NCBI GenBank assembly: GCA_947471745.1
Contig: CANJKZ010000431.1
Span: 981,001-1,045,000, forward strand
Direction: 5' to 3'
Origin: Closterium sp. Naga37s-1
Taxonomy: Eukaryota > Streptophyta > Zygnematophyceae > Desmidiales > Closteriaceae
Length of the DNA stretch: 64,000 nt
Shown: piece by piece, positions 24,799-36,200 of the stretch
How positions within the stretch are numbered: position 1 is the stretch's first letter
Layout: each line of letters starts with the position of its first letter
Translations under genes and position numbers: made by a program
The notes under the pieces: generated by a model
The model's input: the letters and a program-made list of their open reading frames with translations, nothing else
What the model was told of the DNA's origin: nothing
Database searches by the model: none

Positions 24799-26071
24799 TG
24801 GTATTATGAGCAGGTCCCATAGGACCTTTTTTTTTTTAAGGGCCCACCGTTAGCTTGTATCCTACCCATTAGTTCTGCCCCGCCCCACGAAATCGCGACC
24901 GTCTGTTAGCTAGTGCCGCCCTGCCTAGCGCGATTTTGGGGTCTGACCTAGGCGCGACCCGTACGCGACCTGCCTGCGCCCTGCTCGTCCGCGCTGCTGA
25001 GCGCTGCTGCTGCTGTCACTTACATGGCTGCTACTGCAGCATGCGATGCTGCTGCTGCAGCCTTCGCGGCCTTCGGGCGCCCCGCCTGCAGTGTGCACTG
25101 CGTGCTGCCCCGCACGCCCCTACGCATTGCCCACTGCTGTGTGGGCTGCTGCCCTTACGTGAGTGCACACCCTGCCCCTGCGCGCTGCCGCTGCTGCCGC
25201 GCACTCCGCTGCTGCTGCGCTGCTGTTGTGCGCAAGCGCCCGTGCTACTGCTGCATGCGCTGCTGCTGCTCAGCGCTGCTACTGCTACTGAGCGCGGCTC
25301 CTGCTGCTGAACGCGCTGCTGCTGCAAGTGTTCCCGCTGCTACTACGCGCTGCTGCTGCTGTCACTTCTGCAACTTCTACTGCTGCATGCACTGCTGATG
25401 CTGCTAAGCGCTGCTGCTGCTAAGCGCTGCTGCTGCTTCTAAGCGCTGCTGCTGCTGCTAAGCGTACTGCTGCCACTGCTGCATGCTCTGCTGCTGCTAC
25501 CACTGCTGTATGCTCTGCTGCTGCTGCCACTGCTGCATGCTCTGCTGCTGCTGCTAAGTGATGCTACTGCTGCTAAGCGCACTGCTGCCCAGAGCTGTTG
25601 CTGCTGCTAAGCGCTGCTGCTGCTTCCTGCCCCACCCGCAATCGCGCTGCCGTGCCTAGCGCATTGCCCGCCAGCAGCCTGCGCCCTGCTGTGCGCTGCT
25701 GTTGCTGTCACCTGCGCGGCCCCTCCTGCTGCATGCGCTGCTGCTGCTACCTGCTGCTGCTGCCAAACGCGACTGCTACAGCTGAACGCGGTGCTGCTGC
25801 TACTCTTGCTGTTGCGTCTGAGCTACTGCCACTGCCCACGCTGCCTGCACGCACACATCCTGCGCGCTGCTGCTGCTGCTGCTGCTGTGCGCCTTCTCCT
25901 ACGTGCTGTTGCTGCTGCTACTTACTGCAGCTGCTACTCCTTGCTGCTGCTGCTACTTGCTGCAGCTGTCGCTCCTTGCTGCTGCCGCTCCTTGCTGCTG
26001 CTGCTCCCTACTGCCACTACTGCTGCAACTCCTCTTGCTGCTGCTGCTGCTGCTGCTACGGCTACTGCAGC
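24799..26071 (+). repeat. CTG/GCC-rich leader of C3
   Basis: About 1.27 kb between the C3 primer-binding site and gag is dominated by CTGCTGCTG runs, GCGCTGCTGCTGC and related units, with TACTGCTGC variants. Long Cys/Leu/Ala readings come from the trinucleotide bias and are not genes. C1 has the same kind of leader at 1-215. Confidence 0.8.
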
Positions 26072-28033
26072 TATGGCTAACTTCTCAGTTCTTAGGTTTG
26101 ACGCTGAGGGTCGCGCGATTAGCTTTGATGTTTGGCTTGATGATCTCCAGCTGTACCTGCAGAGCGAGGCTAGGGACGAAATTTCACTGTTCGTGCGTAC
26201 TGAAGGAACTCTCCCAGCTCCAGCTGCTACAGCGGTAGAGGATCATTCGAAGTGGCTCATGCGTGACGCCACTGCCCGCCTTACTGTCCGCAACCATCTG
26301 CCCATAGCTGAGCGTGCGCACTTTAGCCAGCAGAAAACAGCCAAGGCCCTCTATGACGCTGTAGTAGCTCGCTACTCCTCCCCAGCTACTGCTGCCCTAG
26401 GCCGTCTCATGCTGCCGTACCTCCATCCCGAGCTAGCTGATTCCCACACTGTCTCTGACCTCTTTACCCACCTCCGCTCTAGTGAGGCTCGCTACGCGCC
26501 GCTCTCAAGCCGGCCTTCCTCGCTGCGAACACCCCCCCCCCCCTGTATATGACATTGTACTTCCTTGTCACTCGCCTCCCCGACTCCCTTCGCACTGCCC
26601 GGGACCAGTTCCTAGCCCTGGTGGAGGCAGCAGGGGTGGTGGAGGCGGCGGGGGTGGTGGAGGCGGCGGGGGTGGTGGAGGCGGCGGGGGTGGTGGAGGT
26701 GGTCGGGGTGGAGCTGGCAAGGGTGGAGGCCGTGGCAGATCAGCTCGTGGCGTTGATGGCCATGTACACCAGCTGCCGCGCCTCCCGGACAAGCCCACCC
26801 CTCAGCAGCTTCGTGAGTGGGTTGTCCAGCGTGTTTTCCCTGGGGGCTCTAGTCGCTGCCCGTACGTCAGGTGCACTGGGAAGCTGAAGGGGCAGCCCTG
26901 CAGGAAGCTGCACACCGAGTACCGTTGCTTCGGCCGTCTTGAGGATGCCTGGGTGGATGAGTACGGGAATGAGGCAATTGTCCCCAACTGGCTGAAACTG
27001 CAGGGGATGGGAGTCGATGTGTATGCTCTTGACTTTGTTCAGATCAACAAGGCTATCTATGCTATGTATATGACTGAGCTTAGTGATGAGGGTGCGTGTT
27101 ACTCGTGTGTACCTGGTGATGCTGGTGTCGCTACTGCTGCTCTAGGTGCTATTGAGTCTGCTGCAGCACTAGGTGCTAGTGAGTCTTCGGTCGCAGGTGC
27201 TAGTGAGTCTGCTGCCTCCGCTGAGGCCCTTCACACTTTCACACTTGACTCACGCGCGTCTCGTTTTTTCTTTCGTGACTGCACCACGCTCACACCACTA
27301 GCTGCACCGGTACCAGTCTCACTTGGCTCCAGCTGACCTACCTGCTGACTGACTTTGGGGAGCGGCCTCGTTCTCCTCCAGTTCTGTACGTCGACAACAA
27401 GGCAATGCTTGCTTTGTGTCACGAGCAGAGACTGGAGCACAGAACGAAGCACATTGCTCTTCGCTACTTTCTTGCGCGTGAGCTGTAGCAGCGTCGTCAG
27501 CTCCGCCTTTCCTACGTGGCCTCGCGGGCCAACACTGCTGATGTCTTCACCAAGGCCCTTGGGTCTGGTGATCATCAGCGTTTCTGCACTGCTCTTGGGC
27601 TTGTGCCCACTCTGCCTCACTTGCTTGTCTCTTGATCTTGCTCTTGTTGAACACTGATATATATAAGTGTACCTACGTGCTTACACTTGCTAGGCTGTGA
27701 TCAGTGTACTGCTCTTGCTATTATAAACTCAACATGTGCGCTGGCCTTGTGGCCACTTGCTTTTGCTCGGAATGCGTGGTGATCTTGAGATCCACCCTGA
27801 GCTTTGCTTCGCTTGTCAGAGGTCCACTGGTGATCCCCGATTGATCCTAGGGAAGGGCTACATGCATGTTGGCCTGGGGGGTTATGGGCGCACTGACCCG
27901 CTACTTAACAAGCCCTTTTATCCCAATGGTCTAGTGGTTGGGATTCTGACTTGATATCAGAGCGAAGGTCTCGGGTTCGAATCCCAGTGTGTGCACTTCG
28001 GGCATCCCAGTGCGGGGGGGTGTCACAGGTCCA

Positions 28034-31000
28034 TGCTGAGACTAAGTCATAGGGAAAAAGGTGGTTGATTGGGTCGAGATTGGGGTACAAGACTAGAGTG
28101 TCGAGATTGTTTTTGTACCCTCTAAGGCTAACCCCAATATAGCCTAGATAATAACAAGCATATGTTTTGACACACCCCCATAGGCGAAACGGGGGATAGC
28201 CAGAGCAAGCAATGGTCACAAGACCAGTCAAGAGAAGGAACAAAACACAGCTCAGGGTGGATCACAACGTCACCACACACACTGAGCACAAGCAAACGGC
28301 CACAAGGCCAGTCCACATGCAGAGGTTTATAAGCAACTAGAACAGTACAGTGATCTCTACCTAGCAAGAGCAAACATGCAGGTATATATATATAGACCAC
28401 AGTACAAACAAAGCCTACAGCAAGTGAGGAAGCGTGGGCACAAGGCCTAACAAAGTACAGAAACGCTGATGATCACCAGACGGAAGTGCCTTGGTGAATA
28501 TATCAGTAGTGTTGGCCCGAGTGGCCACGTAAGCAAGACGAAGCTGGCCACACTGCTGCAACTCTCGAGCAAGGAAGTAACGCAGGGCGATGTGCTTCGT
28601 TCTGTGCTCCAGTCTGTGCTCCTGACACAAGGCAATGGCGGCCTTGTTGTCGATGTACAGAACTGGAGGAGAACGAGGCCGCTCTCCCAAGTCTGTCAGC
28701 AGGTAGGTGAGCCAGCGAAGCTCCTGTGCAGCCATGGCTGTGGCGTAGATCTCAGCCTCACAACTGGAGCCGAGAACTGAAGACGAGCGTGTAGAACGCC
28801 AAGAAACTGAACCAGAGCCAAGGCTGAATGTGTAACCCTGTGACGATCGCTGCGTAGCCTGGTCGTCAACCCAAGAGGCGTCCGAGTGACCAGTGAGGAC
28901 AACGTCACCCCGTCCTCCAAGCACGAGCCCCATGCCCAAAGTACTGCACAAGTAGCGTAGTACCCTCTTAGCAGCATCCATGTGCACCTTTCGGTGCCGA
29001 CCAGGAGCCACGTAGCGAGCCAGAAGGCCAAGAGGGTACGCAAGGTCAGGACGAGTGCAGGTCATCAGGTACATGAGGCAACCCACTAGCTCTGGGTAAG
29101 GACCACTCGGCTCTACGGACTCGTCCGAAGGTGGAGCTGAGAGCGAGTGACCTGTAGCCAGAGGAGTGGGCTGTGCTGAGGACCAGGTGAAGCCGAAGCG
29201 CTGAAGGACCTGCTGCACCATGTGTGACTGAGTCAGTGTGATGGTGCGGCGTGCTCTGTCCCGGGTGATCTGCAAGGCAAGGTAGCTGCGCAGTTCACCC
29301 AGGTCTGTGCACGTGTGTCTCTTCTGCAGCTTCGACTTCACCAGGGCGAGAGCAACAGTGTCAGCAGTGGCAAAGACCAAGTCGTCGACGTAAACGAGGA
29401 TGTAGAACGGCGTCAGCGAAGTGTCGGTGCGCTGAAACAGCGACGGGTCAGCAGTCGACGGGGCAAACCTAAGAGCTGCAAGAGTCGTCCTCAGTGTGTC
29501 GTGCCACTCACGTGGCGCCTGGCAGAGACCGTAGACCGGCCGCCGGAGGCTCCACTGGGTACCAGGAGGGAACGACCCAGTGAAGCCAGGAGGGCGGCGC
29601 AGCCAGATCTCCTCGTGCAGGCTACCCTGTAAGAAGGCTGTGCTGAAGTCAAGAGAGTGAAGCTCGTAGTCACGCTGAGCGGCAACGTGCAGCAGCACCC
29701 GAAGAGTGGTCATCTTCGGGGTGGGGGAGAAGGTCTGGAAGAAGTCAACTCCCTCTCGCTGACTGAAGCCTCGAGCCACGTAACGAGCCTTGAAGACAGG
29801 CGGAGAACCTGGCGGCCACTTCACCCTGAAAATCCACATGCCACTGACAATGTTCGCCCCAGGAGGGGGAACCTCGTCGACGTAGGTGCCTGTGGACTTC
29901 CAGGATGCCATCTCTGCGTCCATGGCTGTCTGCCACTGAGAGGAGTACTCACCCGCGATCGCCTCAGCGTAAGAGCGCGAGGTAGGGATGTCTGGTGCAT
30001 CCGGGTCTCCCTCAGGGGCAAGCAGCATGGACACGAGATGAGGCGCAGCGGCTGCAAGACACTCAAGGTCCTCCTGCCTGTCCTCAAGGACGTCCGTGCC
30101 AAGAGCACACTCACCCCCGACGGACGGAGGACAGACAGACTCAGACTCTGCAACAAGACTGGCGGCGTAGTTGAGACGACAGGTAGCAGCAAAGTCAACA
30201 AGCTCAGCGACTAAGGCAGACGCAGCAGCAGACTCAAACGACGGGTTAGTGACAACAGTGGCAAGCAGACGCGTGACAGGAGAGTGCTCAGCACGAAACT
30301 GGTCAGACGCAGGGTCAGCAAAGACAGGCAGAGAGGACACAGGGGGAGACGGCAGAGGAACACGCGGCGGAGGAGAGGAAGGACGACGAACTACAAGGTG
30401 AGGGCCGGAGACAGCCGGCTGGCGCTGACGAGGCACGACGACCGGAACGACCAGAACGGACAGGTGAGACAGGACGCGACGCAGGCTCACGACGCTCTGC
30501 AAGGCCCCCAGTCTGCTCTGTGTACGGGGAAGGAGCAGGCAGCAGTGAGCCAGGCTGTAACGGAAGACCAGTAGACGAGGGAAGACTGAGAACCTGGCGA
30601 AGTGCAGAGTCAGGTGGTGGCTGAGACGACGGAGACGGCGGAGCGAAGAACAGGCGCGGCTGAGCAGTGCCACCAGCACCAGCAGCTCCAGCACCTCCAG
30701 CAGCTCCAGCACCTCCAGGAGCTCCAGCACCTCCAGCAGCTCCAGTACCCTCAGCAGCTCCAGCACCGCCAGTAGCTCCAGGACCCTCAGCAGGTCCAGC
30801 ACCGCCAGCAGCCCCAGTACCCTCAGCAGCTCCAGCACCTCCAGCACCTCCAGCACCTCCAGTACCTCCAGCAGCAACACCGCCAGCCCCAGCAGCTCCA
30901 GTGCCCCCAGTACGAGCACCTCCGGGACCAGCGACACCAGCAGAAGAACCCCCAGCAGTAGAGCCCTGAGGTGCAGAAGTGCGACGCTGACGGCGACCGT

Positions 31001-33248
31001 ACCAGTCGTGCAGCTGCTGGGGGGTGAGGGGCACATGCGGACGAAGACGGCTACTCCAAGGAGACCGCGTAACAGCAATCTCAGAACCCTCAGGCGACTC
31101 ACCCCCAGACTCAGCACCCCCAGGCTCCGCACACGCACGCTCAGCACCCCCAGACGCAGCACCTCCAGACGCAGCACCCCCAGACGCAGCACCTCCAGGC
31201 TCCTCACGCGCAGGCTCAGCACCTCCAGGCTCCACACGCTCAGCGCCCCCAGACTCAGCACCCCCAAGCTCCGCACCCCCAGGGACAGCACCACTCCCAG
31301 CAGGACCGGAGTCACCAGTGACCTCAACAGGCACAGGCGCGGGGGGGTCTACCTGAGAGACACCTGAAGGAGCAGGACCTGGCGCGGGGAGGGGGTCTAC
31401 CTGGGGAGGACCGGGGGCGAGAAAGAGCGGCGGGGGGGGGCGAGGAGCAGTGCGGTAGGGGAAGAGGCGGTAAAAGGGGACCGAATCGTCAAAGGTGACG
31501 TCCTGAGACGCAAAGACACGGCGCGAGGAGGGGTCGTAAAACTGCCAGCCAGGCGCGTCAGGGACAAAGCCAAGGAAGACACAAGGAATGGCGCGAGGGG
31601 AGAGCTTGTCCGCGGTGGTATCGCGGACAAAGGCACGAGCACCCCAGACCCGGAAACGCGACGCGTCGCCAACCTTCCCCGTCCACATCAGTGTGGGCGA
31701 GGTCTCCTGCAAGGAGACACGGGGCCAAAGGTTGAGCTGATGCGCGGCGTACCGGACCGCAAACGGACACAGAAAATGGGGCCAGCCGCATGGATCATGG
31801 AGGTACGAGCGACCTCCATGACTAAGCCAATGCGGCGCTCAGCAACCCCATTTTGCTGCGGAGAGGCCGGAAGCGTGAAAGTCTGGCGGATGTCGTGCTC
31901 CGCACAGAAGGCTGCCAAGAGGGCTGAGGAGAACTCACCACCTCTGTCAGAGTGCAGACGCAGGACAGGAAAGTCCGTCTGGAACCGCTCGCGGAGCTGG
32001 AGACGAGTAGCGCGGATCCAGGGGATCAAAACATCAGGGACATCCCCCTTGCGCAGCAAGGGGAAGACCGTGGTGTAGCGCGTGTAGTCGTCGACAACCA
32101 GCAGGAAGTACCGCTCGTGGCCCTGTCCACGGACACGGGCTGGGCCCCACACGTCCAGGTGGAGAGTCTGCAGTGGAGCCTCTGTGGGAGGGAACGAGGA
32201 GGAGTGAGGAGCGGCGCGCTGCCGCCCCTCGACGCAAGGAATGCAGGGCGGCGCAGGCGAGGGAGGGAGGGCAGGCAGAGACCTGGGAAGACCAGAGACC
32301 AGAAAGCGAGAGTGCATGCTACGAAGGCGAGGCAGGGAGGGGTGGCCTAGGCGGTGGTGCCACAGGAGAGTGTCATGAGACAGCCAACGACACTCACACT
32401 GGGTAGTTGCCTGAGCAGACGCGTGCAGCTGGGGAGACAAAGGGTTGGACGCGACGCAGTGGTGAGGGTGTACAGACTGGACCCTGGCGCACGGGTGAAC
32501 GTGGCCAGGTGGCGGCCGGTCTGGGAGCACGTGCAGGGGTGAAGGTGTCAACACCCGCATCCTGGAGGACAGCGTTTCTCACCAAGTTCGTAGAGAACGA
32601 GGGGAGGTGGAGACCAGACAGCTCACCAGACGGGACCGCCGGACACAGAAGCACAGTGGAAGACCGTGCAAGCACTGGGCCCCCAGAGGGGTCAGCCAGT
32701 GAGACAGGAACAGGTGCAGGGAGGGGAGTGACTGTGGTACTGTCGCGAAAGAAGCAGCGGGAAGCACCAGAGTCAAGTGTAAAGGTGTGCAAGGCCTATG
32801 CAGGCGCAGTACCAAGGGGAGCAGACTCACAAGCACCTAGTGCTGCAGGGACTATACCAGGGGCTATACCAGGATCCGGCGGCACACACAAGTAGCAGTC
32901 ACCCTCAGCACTAACAGTCAATGCATACATAGCAGCAAGAATTGCCTCATAGTCAAGATCAAAGATAGGTACATCACGCCTAAGCAGGTCTGCCCAGTTG
33001 GGGAACTCAGTAGCATCAGGAAACTTGGCAAGCCAGGCGTCACTAAGCCGAGCGAAGCAGCGCTGCTCAGTGTGAAACCCTGTGCACTGGCGACCAGTGC
33101 GGGGACCTGTGCGAATGATATAGGGGCAGCGACCAGGACCCCCTGAAGCCCCACGCCCGGCGTACCAGTCAAGAAGCTGCTGGGAAGTGGGGGTCTGGCG
33201 CTGACGCTGCTGCTGCTGCTGCTGCGACTGCTGCTGGCCCGGATCAAG

Positions 33249-33281
<33 letters not shown>

Positions 33282-36200
33282 AGGATGACGCGCGCTGCAG
33301 CCGAGGCGCGCGCGGGCAGTAGGCAAGGCAGGTAGGGTAACACAGTTAGCTGGGCCCGATTCTTAGGTCCTAGAGACCTCCTGCTCTGATACCATGTTGA
33401 GACTAAGTCATAGGGAAAAAGGTGGTTGATTGGGTCAAGATTGGGGTACAAGACTGTCAAGAAAGGAACCAATGATGTCATTGATGTGAGTTGGGGTACA
33501 TATAAGAAACCCTAACTTCTGTACCCCCTAAGAAAAACCTCACTAAGGCTACAACATTTGACACACCCCCATAGCCTAAGTGAGGGGTGTCTAGCAAAAC
33601 CAAAAGTGTACGGTCACAAGACCAGTCACAAAGATACAAAGCTCAGGGTGGATCACAACGTCACCACACATTCTGAGCACAAGCAACAGTGGCCACAAGG
33701 CCAGTCCAAGAGTTCACAAGTGTGTATAGCAAGAGTACAAGCAAAGCAAACAGTAAACTCAAGCCTATACACGACTAGAACCTGTGTCAACAAGGCCTAA
33801 CTGCACACAACACCTCTGGTGGTCACAAGGCGGAAGCGCCTTGGTGAAGATGTCTGCAGTGTTGGCCTCGGACTCCACAAACTCAAAGCGAGCCTGTCCA
33901 CGTCTCTGCAACTCTCGCAGAAGGAAGTACCTGACGTGAATATGCTTCACTCTGCTCTCCAGTCGTGGCTCACGACAGAGGAGAATCGACGCCTTGTTGT
34001 CAGTGAACAAGGTCGGTGCAGAGCTCGGCCGCTCACCAAGGTCAGCGAGCAAAAACGTCAACCAACGCAGCTCCTGTGCCGCCATGGCACCAGCGTAGAT
34101 CTCAGCCTCAGCTGTAGAGGTCGAGACCGAAGAGGAGCGCGTGGACCGCCAGGAAACAGCTCCAGAACCCAAGCTGAAACAGTACCCCTGAGAATACCTG
34201 TGAGTCTCAGCGTCGTCAGCGTAAGAAGAGTCACAGTGACCAATAAGTACGACAGGCTGCTGCCCTCCAAGAACTAGCCCCATGCCTGATGTCGTCGCTA
34301 GGTACTTCGCCACCCTCACAGCTGCCGTCCAGTGAACAGGACGGTGCCTCCCTGGCGCAACAAAGCGAGCAAGGACGCTGAGAGGGAAGGCGAGGTCCGG
34401 GCGAGTACAAGTCATCAGGTACATGAGGCAGCCCACTAGCTCTGCGTAGGGACCACTGGACTCAAACGGCTCGTCAGGAAAGGGTCCAGTGAGTCTGTGG
34501 TCAATAGCAAGAGGTGTGCGCTGTACTGTGGAGTGCTGAAGCTCGAACCGCTGAAGGACCTGCTGCACCATGTGTGACTGTGAGAGTGTAATGGTGCGAG
34601 CAGCTCTGTCCCTGGTGATCTGCAGGCCAAGGTAGTGACGCAGCTCACCAAGGTCAGTGCACGTGTGTCTCTTCTGCAGTTCGGACTTCACGTCTGCCAA
34701 GGCAACCCTGTCAGCAGTGGCGAAAACCAGGTCGTCGACGTAGACTAGAACAAAGAACGGTGTAGAGCCACGACGAACGAACAGCGACGGGTCGGCAGAC
34801 GACGGCTGAAAACCAAGGTCAGCGAGAGTAGAACGAAGGGTGTCGTGCCACTCACGGGGAGCCTGACGGAGACAGTGAAGGCAGAGGGACGACGCAGCCA
34901 GACCTCCTCGTGTAGGCTACCCTGAAGAAACGCAGTAGAGAAGTCGAGAGAGTGTAACTCGTAGTCTCTCTGTGCCGCTACGTGCAGTAACACCCGAAGA
35001 GTGGTCATCTTCGGGGTGGGCGCGAAGGTCTGAAAGAAGTCAACTCCCTCGCGCTGACTGAAACCTCTAGCCACGTAGCGCGCCTTGAAGACCGGAGGAG
35101 ATCCCGGTGGCCGCTTCACCCTGTAGATCCACATGCCATCGACTACGTTCGCCCCAGGGGGGGGAACCTCGTCGACGTAGGTGCCTGTGGATCTGTAGGA
35201 GGCCATCTCTGCGTCCATGGCAGCTCTCCACTGAGAGGCCCAAGGCCCTGACACTGCCTCAGCGTAAGTGCGAGGAGTCGGTATGTCAAGGGCGTCGGGG
35301 TCTCCCTCAGGGGCGAGCACCATGGCACAGAGATGAGGGGAAGCGGCTGCCAGGAACTCTAGCTCAAACTGCCTCTCCTCTAGGGCGTCACAGCCAAGGG
35401 CAGACACACCCCCGACGGCCAGAGGACTGGAAGGAGGAGCAGCCACAAGACTGGTGGCGAAGTCAAGGCGGCGAGTAGAGGCAAACTCAGTGACTGCGGT
35501 AGTAAGAGCGGAGACAGAGGACACAGAGGCACGAGGGTGGGTAACAAGAGAGGCGAGAACACGAGAGAGAACAGGACGGTACGTGCGGTAGTAGTCAGTG
35601 ACAGGAGTAGAAAGCGAAGCAGTGAGGGCCGACTCAGGAGGAGACGGAAGCACAGACGGAGACGGACGAGGCGGACTAGAACGAAGTAAGGCAGTACGAA
35701 GGTCAGTGAAGGGAACACGGGACGAGGGACGAGCACGAGGGGAGCGACGAGAGGCTCAGGTCTGAGAAGGAGGAGGGGACAACGAAGACTGAGAACAATG
35801 GAAAACAGTTGGAGAGGGGTCAGGAGGAGGAAGCGGAGGACCCGAGACGGGAGGAGAGGGGGAGGAGGAAGGAGAGCGGGAGGGGAGACCGAGGGCCCGA
35901 AGACCGGAGACAGGAGGAGGAGGTGACGGCTGCTGCTGCTGCTGCGGCGGCGGCGGCGGCGGCGGCGGCGGCTGCTGCTGCTGCTGCTGCGACGGCTGCT
36001 GCTGCTCCTCCTGCTGCTGTAGCGGCTCCAGCTCCTGCGCCTCCTGCTGCTGCGGCAGCTCCAGCCGCGGCTGCTGCAGCTGCTCCTGCTGCTGCTGCTG
36101 CTCCTCCAGGCGCTGCAACTCTCTCTCCTCGCTCTCCAACTCCAGCTGCTCCTCACGGGCACGGCGAACACGAGCCGGGTGCCGGGTCGGGTAGGGGTGG

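Noticed and set aside
27921-27993. tRNA gene (Ser-like, loop reading TGA) with good A and B boxes
   Set aside because: The acceptor ends do not pair, the T stem is imperfect, and the sequence spans the LTR end and primer-binding site of T0. Kept as a tRNA-like feature of that element, not as a gene.
33249-33280. Poly-A tail of a retroposed transcript
   Set aside because: The run lies inside C6 between leader and gag-side sequence, with no duplication around it.
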